The notes under the pieces were generated by a model, which did no database searches, had not been told where the DNA came from, and saw nothing but the letters and a program-made list of their open reading frames with translations. A DNA stretch of 64,000 nucleotides from Helicobacter sp. NHP19-012 (GTDB taxonomy: Bacteria > Campylobacterota > Campylobacteria > Campylobacterales > Helicobacteraceae), in NCBI RefSeq assembly GCF_019703325.1, contig NZ_AP024819.1, forward strand, positions 1,116,001 through 1,180,000, given 5' to 3'. Position numbers and translations under genes: made by a program. This document shows positions 45,805-57,642 of this stretch, one piece after another (the stretch's first letter is position 1; each line of letters starts with the position of its first letter).

Positions 45805-45987
45805 TTTTTAGGGTAGGGCTTAAATTTTTTTCTGGATATGTAACCTTAAACCAAAGAAAAGAACCCTTACTGCTCAAAAGGGGGACTATATTTGTTTTTA
45901 GGAGAATCACAACGTCTACTAGGGTTGTTGCAACGCTCTACAACACAAAAACGACTTTAAGGTTGTTTGAAAAAAACGGAGTTTAAA

Positions 45988-46104
45988 CCCCCCGCATCAC
46001 CCTACTTTCCCACCCTTGCAAAGGGCAGTATCATCGGCGTAAGAGAGCTTGACTTCCAGGTTCGGGATGGGGCTGGGTATTTCCTCTCTTCTAGGGACAC
46101 GGGA
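45988..46104 (-). rRNA. rrf: 5S ribosomal RNA
   Basis: The minus strand contains the 5S hallmark CCCATCCCGAACCTGGAAG and GGTGGGAAAGTAGGG, with pairing ends CCCGTG near 46101 and TGCGGG near 45992. The ends are accurate to a few bases. Confidence 0.9.
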
Positions 46105-46144
46105 AAAAAGCAGAGCTTTTTCAGCAAAGCTTTTTAAGGCTTGC

Positions 46145-46269
46145 GGTTCTCTTAAAGTTTTAAGAGAACCTCGGGTTAAGCCCTTGTCTTAAGGGCTTAG
46201 ATTCGACCATTCTAAGTTTAAAGCCTTAGAAGAATCAGGGATGGCTCAGGTTAGAGCTAAGCCATCCCT
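46145..46269 (-). other. Hairpins in the 23S-5S spacer
   Basis: Four inverted repeats lie in a row: GGTTCTCTTAAA with TTAAGAGAACC (46145-46170), AAGCCCTT with AAGGGCTT (46178-46198), TCTAAG with CTTAGA (46211-46230) and AGGGATGGCT with AGCCATCCCT (46237-46269). They are probably rRNA processing signals for maturation of 5S and 23S. Confidence 0.6.
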
Positions 46270-46380
46270 AAAATAAAAACACCATTCTAGCATTTTTATT
46301 GACAAAAAAGCAAACAAAGCGATAAAAAGCAACGCTTTAAATCAATAGTCTATGTGGGTCTTTCTACAAGCCTTCATTAC

Positions 46381-46392
46381 ACTCAATAAGGC
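46381..46392 (-). other. Long-range processing stem flanking 23S, 3' arm
   Basis: ACTCAATAAGGC here is the exact reverse complement of GCCTTATTGAGT at 49342-49353, on the other side of the 23S gene. It is the expected RNase III stem of the precursor. The flanking TACAAGCC / GGCTTTGTA extends it imperfectly. Confidence 0.7.
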
Positions 46393-46410
46393 AGTGAAGC
46401 TTTTATACAA

Positions 46411-49299
<2,889 letters not shown>

Positions 49300-49341
49300 C
49301 ACTCTAGCATATCCGCTAGAGCGTTGCATAAGAGCCACACC

Positions 49342-49353
49342 GCCTTATTGAGT
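49342..49353 (-). other. Long-range processing stem flanking 23S, 5' arm
   Basis: Partner of 46381-46392. A local hairpin (CTCTAGC / GCTAGAG, 49302-49323) lies between it and the 23S start. Confidence 0.7.
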
Positions 49354-49524
49354 ATAATTCTTTTGGCTTTGTAGTTTTTACCTTTACATAGGCTATTGAC
49401 AATAATAAATCAAATAACACGCTTTAAGTCTGCCTTTTTTAGAAAAAAGCTTTCACCTTTTCCATGCAAGCTTTCTTAGAAGCAAAACGTGATAATAGCG
49501 GTTTTAAGCTTAAGGGGGGCTTAA

Positions 49525-49530
49525 ATTATA
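49525..49530 (-). promoter_or_regulatory. -10 box (TATAAT) of the 23S-5S unit
   Basis: The coding strand reads CCGCTATAATTTAAG. The predicted start near 49518 leaves a leader of about 220 bases before the 23S 5' end. It lies 22 bases after the end of the small carA-linked gene. Confidence 0.55.
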
Positions 49531-49551
49531 GCGGTTAGACTTGCAGAAAAT

Positions 49552-49707
49552 TTAGGAACTTTTGCCCCTTAGCAAATCACCCAGTCGATCTATGTGGCTA
49601 CCGAGTTGCTGCAACTCTTGGGCAATTTCATCCAATTGCGCCTCAACTTTAGACAACCCGTTTTCTACTTCGTCAATGAGTTCTCCGACATTGTTACAAT
49701 TATCCAT
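49552..49707 (-). CDS. Small coiled-coil protein coupled to carA
   Basis: 51 residues from the ATG at 49707, overlapping the carA stop (ATGGATAA). NVGELIDEVENGLSKVEAQL and DEIAQELQQLGSHIDRLGDL form a clean heptad pattern. The open frame extends upstream inside carA, but that part is shadow sequence. It might form a homo-oligomer or bind CarA. I do not recognise the family. Confidence 0.6.
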   Translation of the reverse strand: MDNCNNVGELIDEVENGLSKVEAQLDEIAQELQQLGSHIDRLGDLLRGKSS

Positions 49708-50818
49708 AGTGCACCATCCTTTCAAATTCTTTAAAGATATACAACCCATCGTGAGGACCGGGACTTGCCTCAGGATGGTGTTGGACGGAAATAATGGGGG
49801 CGTTTTTGTAGCACACACCCTCAATGGTGTGGTCGAAAAGATTTTTATGTGTGATTGTAGCGACTTTGGCAATACTCTCTGGCACGCAGTAGTTGTGGTT
49901 TTGTGCGCTCACTTCAATGCGCCCGGTTTGTAGGTTTAGCACGGGGTGGTTGCTGCCGTGATGCCCGAATTTGAGCTTATAAGTGGGATAGCCATGTGCG
50001 ATGCTTAAGAGCTGATGCCCTAGACAAATGCCCAGCATGGGGATTTGTTCTTCAATGAGCTGGCTAATTTCGTGGATCACGCTTTTTAAACGCAAAGGAT
50101 CGCCCGGACCATTAGAGAGCAACACGCCCTTAATTTCACCCTTTTTATAGGCTTCAATCAAGGTTTGTGCCTTTGTGTCGGGGGCGAAACATACAGGCTT
50201 TAGCCCCACTTGGGCGAGGTTGTTTAAAATATTGCTCTTCACGCCCAAATCCAAAACCCCAACGGCACTTGAGAGTGTGGGGCTTTGGTAGTTCAAGCTT
50301 GCAAAGTCAAAAGTGCCTTGCGTGTGGGCTTCTTTACGGCTAAATGGGGGGATCAAATGTTGCTCGGCAATGCTAGTAGAAGAGCGCAAGATCTCTTGCA
50401 ATTCCTGCTTATCTAGCCCATTGGTGGAAACCACCACGCCCATCGCCCCCTCATCTCTTAGCATGCCCACCAACGCCCTCGTGTCTAAGCCACTCACGCC
50501 CAACACCCCGTGCTGTTGCAAGAACACACTTAAGGACTGCCCCGCCCTAAAGTTGGAGTGAATACTTGGGGTGTGGCGCACTAAAATGCCCGCACAAAAG
50601 CTACTTGGCGACTCGCGATCTTGCTCGTTTGCCCCCACCACGCCCACTTCAGGGGTGCTAAAAACAATAAATTGTCCAAGGTAACTTGGATCGGTGATGA
50701 CTTCTTCATACCCGCTCATGGCGGTGTTAAAAACCGCCTCGCCGGCCACAGCCCCACTAGCCCCAAAGCTCATGGCCTCTAAGAACAAGCCATTTTCAAA
50801 GTAGAGCGTGGCTTTCAT
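49700..50818 (-). CDS. carA: Carbamoyl-phosphate synthase small chain
   Basis: 372 residues. The glutamine amidotransferase triad is visible: Cys in LGICLGHQLLSIAHG and His-Pro-Glu in VQHHPEASPGPHD. The N-terminal domain starts KATLYFENGLFLEAMSFGAS and contains the typical FNTAMSGYEEVITDPSYLGQ. It supplies ammonia to CarB for arginine and pyrimidine synthesis. carB is elsewhere. Its start overlaps the DUF507 gene by four bases (ATGA). Confidence 0.95.
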   Translation of the reverse strand: MKATLYFENGLFLEAMSFGASGAVAGEAVFNTAMSGYEEVITDPSYLGQFIVFSTPEVGVVGANEQDRESPSSFCAGILVRHTPSIHSNFRAGQSLSVFLQQHGVLGVSGLDTRALVGMLRDEGAMGVVVSTNGLDKQELQEILRSSTSIAEQHLIPPFSRKEAHTQGTFDFASLNYQSPTLSSAVGVLDLGVKSNILNNLAQVGLKPVCFAPDTKAQTLIEAYKKGEIKGVLLSNGPGDPLRLKSVIHEISQLIEEQIPMLGICLGHQLLSIAHGYPTYKLKFGHHGSNHPVLNLQTGRIEVSAQNHNYCVPESIAKVATITHKNLFDHTIEGVCYKNAPIISVQHHPEASPGPHDGLYIFKEFERMVHYG

Positions 50819-51366
50819 AGAAATCCCTTGCGCCTTAATTCTTCCTCATACATGCGTTCAAAGACCAATTCGTATTCATCGCTGCCAACGGGAAGTTTGC
50901 GTTTATAGTGCTTGATCTTTTCGCTCACCTCTGTTTCCACGCTTTCATAGAGCTTGGCGTAGGTATCAATGGACTTAAAAATCACATTACGGATTCTGTT
51001 TTCAGATACAGAAAACATAAGCAGGTCTTCATCTAAGATTTTTTCTAAAATCTCATGGGAGAGCAAATTACAGCGATCCTCCCAACCCAAAGCAAACCCG
51101 TTTTCAAGGGCAACTTGCTTCTTAATGTCCCAAAAGAGTCGTCTTTCATCCATGCGCATGAATTCTATCTGGTCTAAGTTTTCCTCAAGTAAATCACGCA
51201 CTCTATCATCGATGGCAGCTTCTTGGCTGACATGCTCTTGCAATACGGCTTGTGTGATTTTGGTGAGCACTTCTAAAGAGCCCTTGAGCTCCAAAAGCGG
51301 AGATTGAACTAAGTCTTGGGCAATTTTACTCACAATATAGCGGACATGGTTAGGCTTTAATCTCAT
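50815..51366 (-). CDS. DUF507 family protein
   Basis: 183 residues. MRLKPNHVRYIVSKIAQDLV at the start and KRKLPVGSDEYELVFERMYE with a final EELRRKGFL at the end are the DUF507 signatures; the protein is helical and charged. The family is common in Campylobacterota and Aquificae and has no known function. It is co-transcribed with carA from a promoter at 51407-51412. Confidence 0.8.
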   Translation of the reverse strand: MRLKPNHVRYIVSKIAQDLVQSPLLELKGSLEVLTKITQAVLQEHVSQEAAIDDRVRDLLEENLDQIEFMRMDERRLFWDIKKQVALENGFALGWEDRCNLLSHEILEKILDEDLLMFSVSENRIRNVIFKSIDTYAKLYESVETEVSEKIKHYKRKLPVGSDEYELVFERMYEEELRRKGFL

Positions 51367-51406
51367 CTCTTGCCCTATTCTTAATTGTTTTATTTAGTTA
51401 AGACTT

Positions 51407-51412
51407 ATTCTA
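51407..51412 (-). promoter_or_regulatory. Extended -10 box (TGTTAGAAT) for DUF507-carA
   Basis: The predicted start near 51400 gives a leader of about 34 bases before the ATG at 51366. Confidence 0.5.
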
Positions 51413-51472
51413 ACATAATTTGGGTAAAGGACTAGAGAGTGGAACTTTAAAACTCGATTAGTTTTCATGTGC

Positions 51473-51478
51473 TAGAAT
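51473..51478 (+). promoter_or_regulatory. Extended -10 box (TGCTAGAAT) for dsbI
   Basis: The predicted start near 51485 leaves about 22 bases before the ATG at 51507, which argues against the upstream ATG at 51477. Confidence 0.5.
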
Positions 51479-51506
51479 GCGCATTTCAATCTTCTTAAGG
51501 GTTTGC

Positions 51507-53213
51507 ATGCAGGCGCAACGCTTTTATTTCCTCTTCTCCCTTGCCATCATCGCCATTATAGCGTTGCCGGTGGGAATCGCTAATCTCATTTTAGGCTTCG
51601 TTTATCACGACTCGCCTTGCATCCAATGTTGGGGCGAGCGCCAAAGCATGGTCTATATCGCTTTAGGTGGGTTGTTTATCTTGCGCTATGGCTTAAAGCC
51701 TAAATACATTGCTATTTTGGTGTTAATCGTAGCAGGCGGGCTTTATCAAAGTTTTTACCATTTAGGCAACCACGCCCTAGAAGATGTGGGGCAGGGCTTT
51801 GCTTTAGAGATTTTTGGACTACACACGCAGTTTTGGGCGGAGCTTGTGTTTTGGATAGCTTTGCTGGTGCTAGGCTTGCTATTGCTAAAAGCCCCCAATT
51901 TCCAAGAGCAAGGTCCTCGCCAACTCACCCGCTCTAACCTTTGGGCTTTTGGGATTTTTAGCTTTTTGGTGGCTTCAAACATGTTGCAAGCCCTTATCTC
52001 CACAGGGCCTTTTCCTTACCTAGGGCATGGCGACCCGGTCCGCTTTTCATGGCGCATGGCGGAAAATATTTGGAGCACAAGCAATTGGGGGCATATGGGC
52101 TTTCCTCGAAGGCTAGGCAAGCGCGTAGTTGATGGACCTATTTTAGCCGACAGCTCTCATCAATGGGAGAGCGATTACCGCAAAGCTCCCCTTGAGATCC
52201 ACAAAAACCTAACACTCCTGCAAACTCAAATCAGCCCCTTAAAATTAAACGCCCCCATCAGCGATTTAAACTTTTTAGCCGCCAAGGAAACCCCCCAAAC
52301 CGCCAAAGCTCCCACCAAGCCTAGTTTACTCCAGACGATCGAAACGGATATTTTTGGCAAACACAGCGATGGGTGTGCTCCCGCCTTAAAGCCCCAACCC
52401 TACACTTTTTCGCCAGAAACCTTTGCTGGCAACAACGCCCTTTTAAAGAACGCCTTCCTAATTGCCACGCAAAAAGAAGGGTTATATGTAGTCGATAAAA
52501 AGTTGCAAAGAATCTTGGCCCACCTAGTGCTAGATAAGCATTACTCCGTAACAGTGGAGCATTTCGTGGGGGCGAATATGGTGGGCAATCTCATCCGTTT
52601 AATGGGGGCGAATAAAAGCAGTGTAGATGTCGCCTACAATCCCGGAGCCAAGAATAACTTTGCCAACTTCTTAGAAGGGGCACACCATTTCAACGAGATT
52701 GGGCGCAACCGCTTACGCACAAGTCGCGCTTCCACCTACTATATCCTAAGTGCTAGAAGCGATGGCACCCATACCTACATGCTGACCGTGCCAAACAAAC
52801 GCTACAAGCAATTAATCTTAGTGGGCATGCTCGATCAAGATTTGGGCTTAAGTTCGGAAACTGTGGTGCGTCCGTTGAAAAACAACCCCCTCAAAAAAGG
52901 GCGCACACTCGGAGAGTTTTACATCACAGGGTTAGCCTTTTATCAAGGACGGCTCTTTGCCCTAAGTAAAGCCTACAACGCCCTTTTAGTCATCAACCCC
53001 TACAACGCCACAATCATAGACGCTTACGGCTTGCCCCCTAGTGTGAAAAACCCGACTGCGCTGACTTTTGTCAACAACGCCTTGATCGTCAGCGGTTATA
53101 GCAATAGACATGACATTTTTTATACCTTAGGCATTTCTAACTTATCGCTAGACTTGCCCCCCGCTGAAAAACCCACTCTTAAAGCACCCATTTTACAAGC
53201 GCATGGTTGCTGA
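51507..53213 (+). CDS. dsbI: DsbI: DsbB-like oxidoreductase with C-terminal propeller domain
   Basis: 568 residues from ATG 51507 (TAAGGG upstream). Residues 1-170 are a DsbB-type membrane domain with five hydrophobic segments and the redox pair in DSPCIQCWGERQS. From about residue 180 a large periplasmic domain with repeating beta units follows (ETEIF..., NALLKNAFLIATQKEGLYVV, TYMLTVPNKRYKQLILVGML, LGEFYITGLAFYQGRLFALS), compatible with a beta-propeller. H. pylori HP0595 and C. jejuni DsbI share this design. I see no second cysteine pair in the later loop as in E. coli DsbB, consistent with DsbI. It reoxidises periplasmic DsbA-like proteins. Confidence 0.85.
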   Translation: MQAQRFYFLFSLAIIAIIALPVGIANLILGFVYHDSPCIQCWGERQSMVYIALGGLFILRYGLKPKYIAILVLIVAGGLYQSFYHLGNHALEDVGQGFALEIFGLHTQFWAELVFWIALLVLGLLLLKAPNFQEQGPRQLTRSNLWAFGIFSFLVASNMLQALISTGPFPYLGHGDPVRFSWRMAENIWSTSNWGHMGFPRRLGKRVVDGPILADSSHQWESDYRKAPLEIHKNLTLLQTQISPLKLNAPISDLNFLAAKETPQTAKAPTKPSLLQTIETDIFGKHSDGCAPALKPQPYTFSPETFAGNNALLKNAFLIATQKEGLYVVDKKLQRILAHLVLDKHYSVTVEHFVGANMVGNLIRLMGANKSSVDVAYNPGAKNNFANFLEGAHHFNEIGRNRLRTSRASTYYILSARSDGTHTYMLTVPNKRYKQLILVGMLDQDLGLSSETVVRPLKNNPLKKGRTLGEFYITGLAFYQGRLFALSKAYNALLVINPYNATIIDAYGLPPSVKNPTALTFVNNALIVSGYSNRHDIFYTLGISNLSLDLPPAEKPTLKAPILQAHGC

Positions 53214-53430
53214 GTTTCTCAAAGAGGGCGTGTTGCTCTTGTTTGCTACTCACAACCAAAGAGAGTTGCAGGCTCGTGTATTTGCCTTGTGCGCTTTTGT
53301 TTTTAGTGCATACTTGGTATTTTAGGGGGGCGAGCAAACCGGGTAATTCGTCCAAGAGCCCTTGGGGTTTGTCGGTGATGAGGCGGTATTCCCATAAACA
53401 GGGGTAGATGATGGCGGTTTTAGAATCCAT
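53179..53430 (-). CDS. DUF493 family protein (HP0495-like)
   Basis: 83 residues. IIYPCLWEYRLITDKPQGLL and KYTSLQLSLVVSSKQEQHAL match the DUF493/YbeD fold. No function is established; a regulatory ACT-like fold is known for the family. Its 3' end overlaps the end of dsbI; its start overlaps the ybgC stop. The position matches HP0495 next to HP0496. Confidence 0.85.
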   Translation of the reverse strand: MDSKTAIIYPCLWEYRLITDKPQGLLDELPGLLAPLKYQVCTKNKSAQGKYTSLQLSLVVSSKQEQHALFEKLSNHALVKWVL

Positions 53431-53794
53431 GTAAAATCTCCAAAAATTTTTGGGGGATGGAGGTGGGTTTTTTTGTGGCTAGGTCAATGAAGGCAAGTTT
53501 AATGCGCATGCGAAAGAGTCTTTGCTCTTGCCGTAAAATTTCTTGTTGCAAGCTTAAACTCACTCTTTTGAGCTCTAAAATTTGGGTGCTCACTTGCAAA
53601 CAATCACCCAAAAGAGCTGGGGTGATGAACTCGGCTTGTAGGCTTTTAATCACGAAGCCACCTTGCGTGTTTTGCGGAACTACTCCCACTCTAAAAAACA
53701 CTTCACTCCTCGCCCGCTCGCAAAATTTTAAATAATTGGCGTGGTAAACTAACCCCGTGCTGTCTGTGTCCTCATAGTAAACCCGAAATTGCAT
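53420..53794 (-). CDS. ybgC: Acyl-CoA thioesterase YbgC
   Basis: 124 residues from the ATG at 53794 (an ATG at 53818 adds eight residues). FRVYYEDTDSTGLVYHANYL with the catalytic aspartate, then KFCERARSEVFFRVG, is the 4HBT hot-dog signature. It hydrolyses short- to medium-chain acyl-CoA. H. pylori HP0496 is the characterised homologue in the same place. Confidence 0.92.
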   Translation of the reverse strand: MQFRVYYEDTDSTGLVYHANYLKFCERARSEVFFRVGVVPQNTQGGFVIKSLQAEFITPALLGDCLQVSTQILELKRVSLSLQQEILRQEQRLFRMRIKLAFIDLATKKPTSIPQKFLEILHGF

Positions 53795-53911
53795 AAACTC
53801 CCCTTTCAAAGCCTGCATAGAGCCATGTATTTGTAAAGCTATAGTAAACCTTAATCCTTGTTATGCTACCATACTGAATTTTATTTTCAAAAATTAGCTA
53901 CTGGAGAAGCG

Positions 53912-55240
53912 ATGAATAACTTTTCAAAATTAGGCTTTATCCTAGCAGCTTTGGGCAGCTCAATCGGCTTAGGGCACATTTGGCGTTTCCCCTACATGAC
54001 GGGTACAAGTGGGGGGGGTGGCTTTGTACTCTTATTTTTAGTGCTTGCTCTCAGCGTGGGGCTTACCATGCTTGTAGCCGAAATGGTGATAGGACAGAGC
54101 ACGCAAACCGATGTGGCTTCAGCTTTCGAGCAACTAAACCCCACAGGCTCTAAGAAGTGGAAATATGCGGGGCTGATGCTTTTTACCGGTCCGCTCATCT
54201 TGTCTTTTTATGCGATTGTCTTGGGCTGGGTGTTTTACTACCTTGTAGGCGTGAGTTTTAACCTGCCTGCTGATATACAGGCTTCTAAGCAAATTTTATT
54301 GGGCTTAGAAAACTCTTTGGGTAAGCAAATTGGGGGGCTTAGTGCAACGCTTTTTTTAACCGCTTGGATTGTTTCAAGGGGAGTCAAGGACGGGATTGAA
54401 AAGTTAAACTTTGTGCTCATGCCCCTATTATTCATCATTTTTTTTGGCTTATTGATTTATGCGAGCACCCAACCCTCTTTCAAACAAGCGGTGAACTTCA
54501 TGTTTGGGGTGCGCCTCGCCGACATCAACCACAAGGTTTTCATGAACGCTTTAGGACAGGTTTTCTTTGCCTTGAGCATTGGCATTGGCATCAACATCTC
54601 TTACGCCTCTTCCACTGATCCTAAGCAAAACCTCTTGCAGAGTGCGTTTTGGGTGGTCGTGCCCGGGATTGTAATTTCCTTAGTGGCGGGCTTGATGATT
54701 TTTACTTTTGTGTTTGAGTATGGCGATAGCCCTACTGAAGGGCCAGGCCTCATCTTTGTGTCCTTGCCCGTGGTCTTTTACAAAATGGGCTGGATAGGGA
54801 GTGTGGTTTTTATTTTATTTTTATGCGCCCTGGCTTTTGCGGGGATCACCTCCACCATTGCCCTCTTAGAGCCCCCCGTGCAGTATCTCATCGATCACAA
54901 CTACTCCCGCCCTAAAGCGACTTGGCTCGTAACTTTAGCCACTTACATTTTAGGTGTGATTCTTGTCTTTTCTCTCAATAAAATCTACAAGACCTATTTA
55001 AGCATCTTCCATAGGGACTTATTTGATTTAGCAGATTTTTTCACTACATCGGTTTTAATGCCTCTAGGTGGGTTGGCGTCTGTGCTTTTTGTGGGTTGGA
55101 TCATTGGTAAGGATAAATTGCGCCAAATCACCACCCACTTTTTGAGCGATGGTCTCTTTACCCTTTGGCTATTTTTATTAAAATTCATTGCCCCCCTAGT
55201 CATTTTGGCGATTTGGGTGGTGAAAATCGTGCAGGGGTAA
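53912..55240 (+). CDS. Sodium-dependent transporter, SNF family (HP0497-like)
   Basis: 442 residues, twelve hydrophobic segments. The start at 53912 (GGAG upstream) gives MNNFSKLGFILAALGSSIGL then GHIWRFPYMTG, the family's sodium- and substrate-binding first helix. A G8 run at 54007-54014 codes GTSGGGGF and is in frame; length changes would truncate the protein after about 35 residues. The substrate is probably an amino acid. It pairs in tandem with the next gene, as in H. pylori. Confidence 0.9.
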   Translation: MNNFSKLGFILAALGSSIGLGHIWRFPYMTGTSGGGGFVLLFLVLALSVGLTMLVAEMVIGQSTQTDVASAFEQLNPTGSKKWKYAGLMLFTGPLILSFYAIVLGWVFYYLVGVSFNLPADIQASKQILLGLENSLGKQIGGLSATLFLTAWIVSRGVKDGIEKLNFVLMPLLFIIFFGLLIYASTQPSFKQAVNFMFGVRLADINHKVFMNALGQVFFALSIGIGINISYASSTDPKQNLLQSAFWVVVPGIVISLVAGLMIFTFVFEYGDSPTEGPGLIFVSLPVVFYKMGWIGSVVFILFLCALAFAGITSTIALLEPPVQYLIDHNYSRPKATWLVTLATYILGVILVFSLNKIYKTYLSIFHRDLFDLADFFTTSVLMPLGGLASVLFVGWIIGKDKLRQITTHFLSDGLFTLWLFLLKFIAPLVILAIWVVKIVQG

Positions 55241-55242
55241 GG

Positions 55243-56577
55243 ATGGGCTTTTCTAAACTCGGTTTTATCCTAGCCACTCTAGGCAGCTCGATAGGCTTAG
55301 GGCACATTTGGCGTTTCCCCTACATGGCGGGCGAGCATGGCGGAGGGGCGTTTGTTTTGCTTTACTTGGTTTTAACTTTAACACTGGGCGTGGCGATGCT
55401 CTTGGCGGACATGCTCATTGGCAATTTAGGGCGCAAAGATGTGGTTTCTTGCTACAAACACCTAAACACAAAGCATAAAAAGCTTTGGGGGTTTAGTGCC
55501 TTTTTTTTGCTAGGTGGTCCTATTATCTTGTCTTTCTACACCGTGGTTTTGGGTTGGGTATTGTTCTATTTGGTGAAAGTAAGCTTTGCGCTGCCCTCCA
55601 CGCTTGAAGCCTCTAAGACCCTGTTTAGTCATTTAAGTTCTGTGGATTTATTTTGGCAAATCATGGGCTTTAGCGTGTGGCTGTGGCTCACCGTGTGGAT
55701 TGTGTCTAGGGGGATTAAAGAGGGGATTGAAAAACTTAGCCTGTGGCTCATGCCCTTGTTGTTTCTTGTCTTCATTGGTTTACTTTTTTACGCCATGAAT
55801 ATGTCTAGTTTTTCTCAAGGGTGGCACTATATGTTTGACTTTAAAACTTCTAAAATCACCCTTAAGGTCTTGATGGATGCTCTAGGGCAGATGTTCTTTT
55901 CTTTGAGTTTGGGGGTGGGCACCATCACCACTTACGCCGCTTTTACAAAGTCTAATGAAAATCTTTTGGGCAGTTCTTTATGGGTGGTTTTGCCCGGGAT
56001 TGCCATTTCTTTAATCGCCGGACTGATGATCTTCACTTTTATTTTTAAATTTAATGGCACACCCTCTCAAGGTGTGGGGCTCGTCTTTATCTCTCTACCC
56101 CTAGTTTTTCACCAAATGGGTTTGGCTGGCTCTGTTGTGGCGGTGTTTTTCTTTCTCGCCTTGATCTTTGCGGGTATCACCTCCACAGTTTCGCTTCTAG
56201 AGCCCACCGTGCTTTACCTCACAAGCCATTTTAAATACAGCCGGACTAAGGCTTGTGTCCTTGTAGGGGGACTTACCTATCTTTTAGGCTTGTTGGTGAT
56301 TTTATCTACACATAAGGACTACAGCCATGCCCTCACCTTTTGGGGTAGAAATGTCTTTGATTGGGCGGATTTTAGCACTTCAGCGGTGTTAATGCCCCTT
56401 GGGGGGTTGTTCTCTCTGATCTTTTTAGGCTATTTCATGGATAAAAAGCGCATTTACAAGTCTAGTAAACGCTTTTTGAGCCGTTTGGGCTTTTCATTTT
56501 GGTTCTTTGGGGTGCGCTTTGTGGCGCCTGTGGCGGTGCTCTTAATTTTAATTTTACAATTTAAGAAAAATGCGTAG
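55243..56577 (+). CDS. Sodium-dependent transporter, SNF family (HP0498-like)
   Basis: 444 residues from the ATG at 55243 (AGGGGTAAGG upstream), two bases after the first transporter. MGFSKLGFILATLGSSIGLG and IWRFPYMAGEHGGGAFVLLY repeat the family start. The two tandem copies are clearly related but diverged. The substrate is unknown. The stop overlaps the pldA start. Confidence 0.9.
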   Translation: MGFSKLGFILATLGSSIGLGHIWRFPYMAGEHGGGAFVLLYLVLTLTLGVAMLLADMLIGNLGRKDVVSCYKHLNTKHKKLWGFSAFFLLGGPIILSFYTVVLGWVLFYLVKVSFALPSTLEASKTLFSHLSSVDLFWQIMGFSVWLWLTVWIVSRGIKEGIEKLSLWLMPLLFLVFIGLLFYAMNMSSFSQGWHYMFDFKTSKITLKVLMDALGQMFFSLSLGVGTITTYAAFTKSNENLLGSSLWVVLPGIAISLIAGLMIFTFIFKFNGTPSQGVGLVFISLPLVFHQMGLAGSVVAVFFFLALIFAGITSTVSLLEPTVLYLTSHFKYSRTKACVLVGGLTYLLGLLVILSTHKDYSHALTFWGRNVFDWADFSTSAVLMPLGGLFSLIFLGYFMDKKRIYKSSKRFLSRLGFSFWFFGVRFVAPVAVLLILILQFKKNA

Positions 56578-57642
56578 GGCTCTCTTACTACTAAGCCTCT
56601 TTGGTGCGCTCAAAGCCGATAACCGCCTAAGCCCCACACAGATCAAAAACAAGGGCATCACCACCACCACCTATCAAGACTTTTACAAGCCTTGGTATTA
56701 CAGCCTCAAAAACAGCTGGGAGATCGCCCCTAGAAAGCCTAAGAAACACAATCTCTTTTTAGACTTGGCGAAAAAATATCTACAAATCATCGATTACCGC
56801 GGGACCTACTTCATGCCCGCTTATTACAGCTTCACGCCCATTTACCAGTGGTACCACCCTGACATCAACCGCTACCAGCCCATAGAGTTTAAATTCCAAG
56901 TCAGCTTTAAAATGCCCGTGATCCGCAACTTCCTCTACACTAGGGGCATTTTATACCTCGCTTACACCCAAACGAATTGGTTTCAAATCTACAACAACCC
57001 CCAAAGTGCGCCCATGCGTATGGTCAATTACATGCCCGAATTGATTTACATTTATCCGCTCAAAATCCCCCTATTTACAGAAAAATTAGGGAATTTTACA
57101 GAGTTTTGGATCGGCTGGCAACACATTTCTAACGGCATCGGGGGTAGGCAGTGCTTCCAACCCTATCGCGACGGCAATGCCCTTGGACCCTTTCCTGGAA
57201 CACCCGTTCATATTACAGAAGAGGATAAGCAAGTGATCATGCAAGCGGGGGACTTGATGGAGGGTGCCGCTCAGTGAGCGCCGGGCAACGCCCCGTGTTC
57301 CACTTGGTGTGGCAAAAGGGCGGACTCAAGCTCAACGTCGCCTATTGGCCCTACATCCCCTACAACCAATCTAACCCTAATCTCATTGACTACATGGGCT
57401 ATGGCAACGCTTGGCTGGATTACCGCCGGGGCCGCCACCATTTTGAAATGCGCATTTACGACCTTTTCACACGCTATTGGGAGTTTAAACGCTGGCATGG
57501 GGCGATCCGCCTAAGTTACACCTACCGCATCAACTCCTTTGTGGGGCTTTACATCCAATATTTCAACGGCTATGGAGACGGGCTTTATGAATACGATGTC
57601 TTCTCCAACCGCCTAGGCGTGGGGATTCGCCTCAACCCCTAG
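56570..57642 (+). pseudogene. pldA: Outer-membrane phospholipase A1, frameshifted
   Basis: The signal peptide MRRALLLLSLFGALKA is followed by the OMPLA barrel; the active-site motif is in IGWQHISNGIGGRQCFQPYR. At about 57265-57277 the frame breaks (LMEGAAQ, stop) and continues as SAGQRPVFHLVWQKGGLKLN to the end GVGIRLNP. One missing base would restore about 357 residues, the usual length. In H. pylori pldA is a known phase-variable gene through a homopolymer C tract, but no such tract lies at this break. Either a mutation or a sequence error. The position matches HP0499. Confidence 0.85.

Noticed and set aside
46170..46235. Possible tRNA in the 23S-5S spacer (GATTCGACC resembles a T-arm)
   Set aside because: No acceptor stem or anticodon arm can be built around it.
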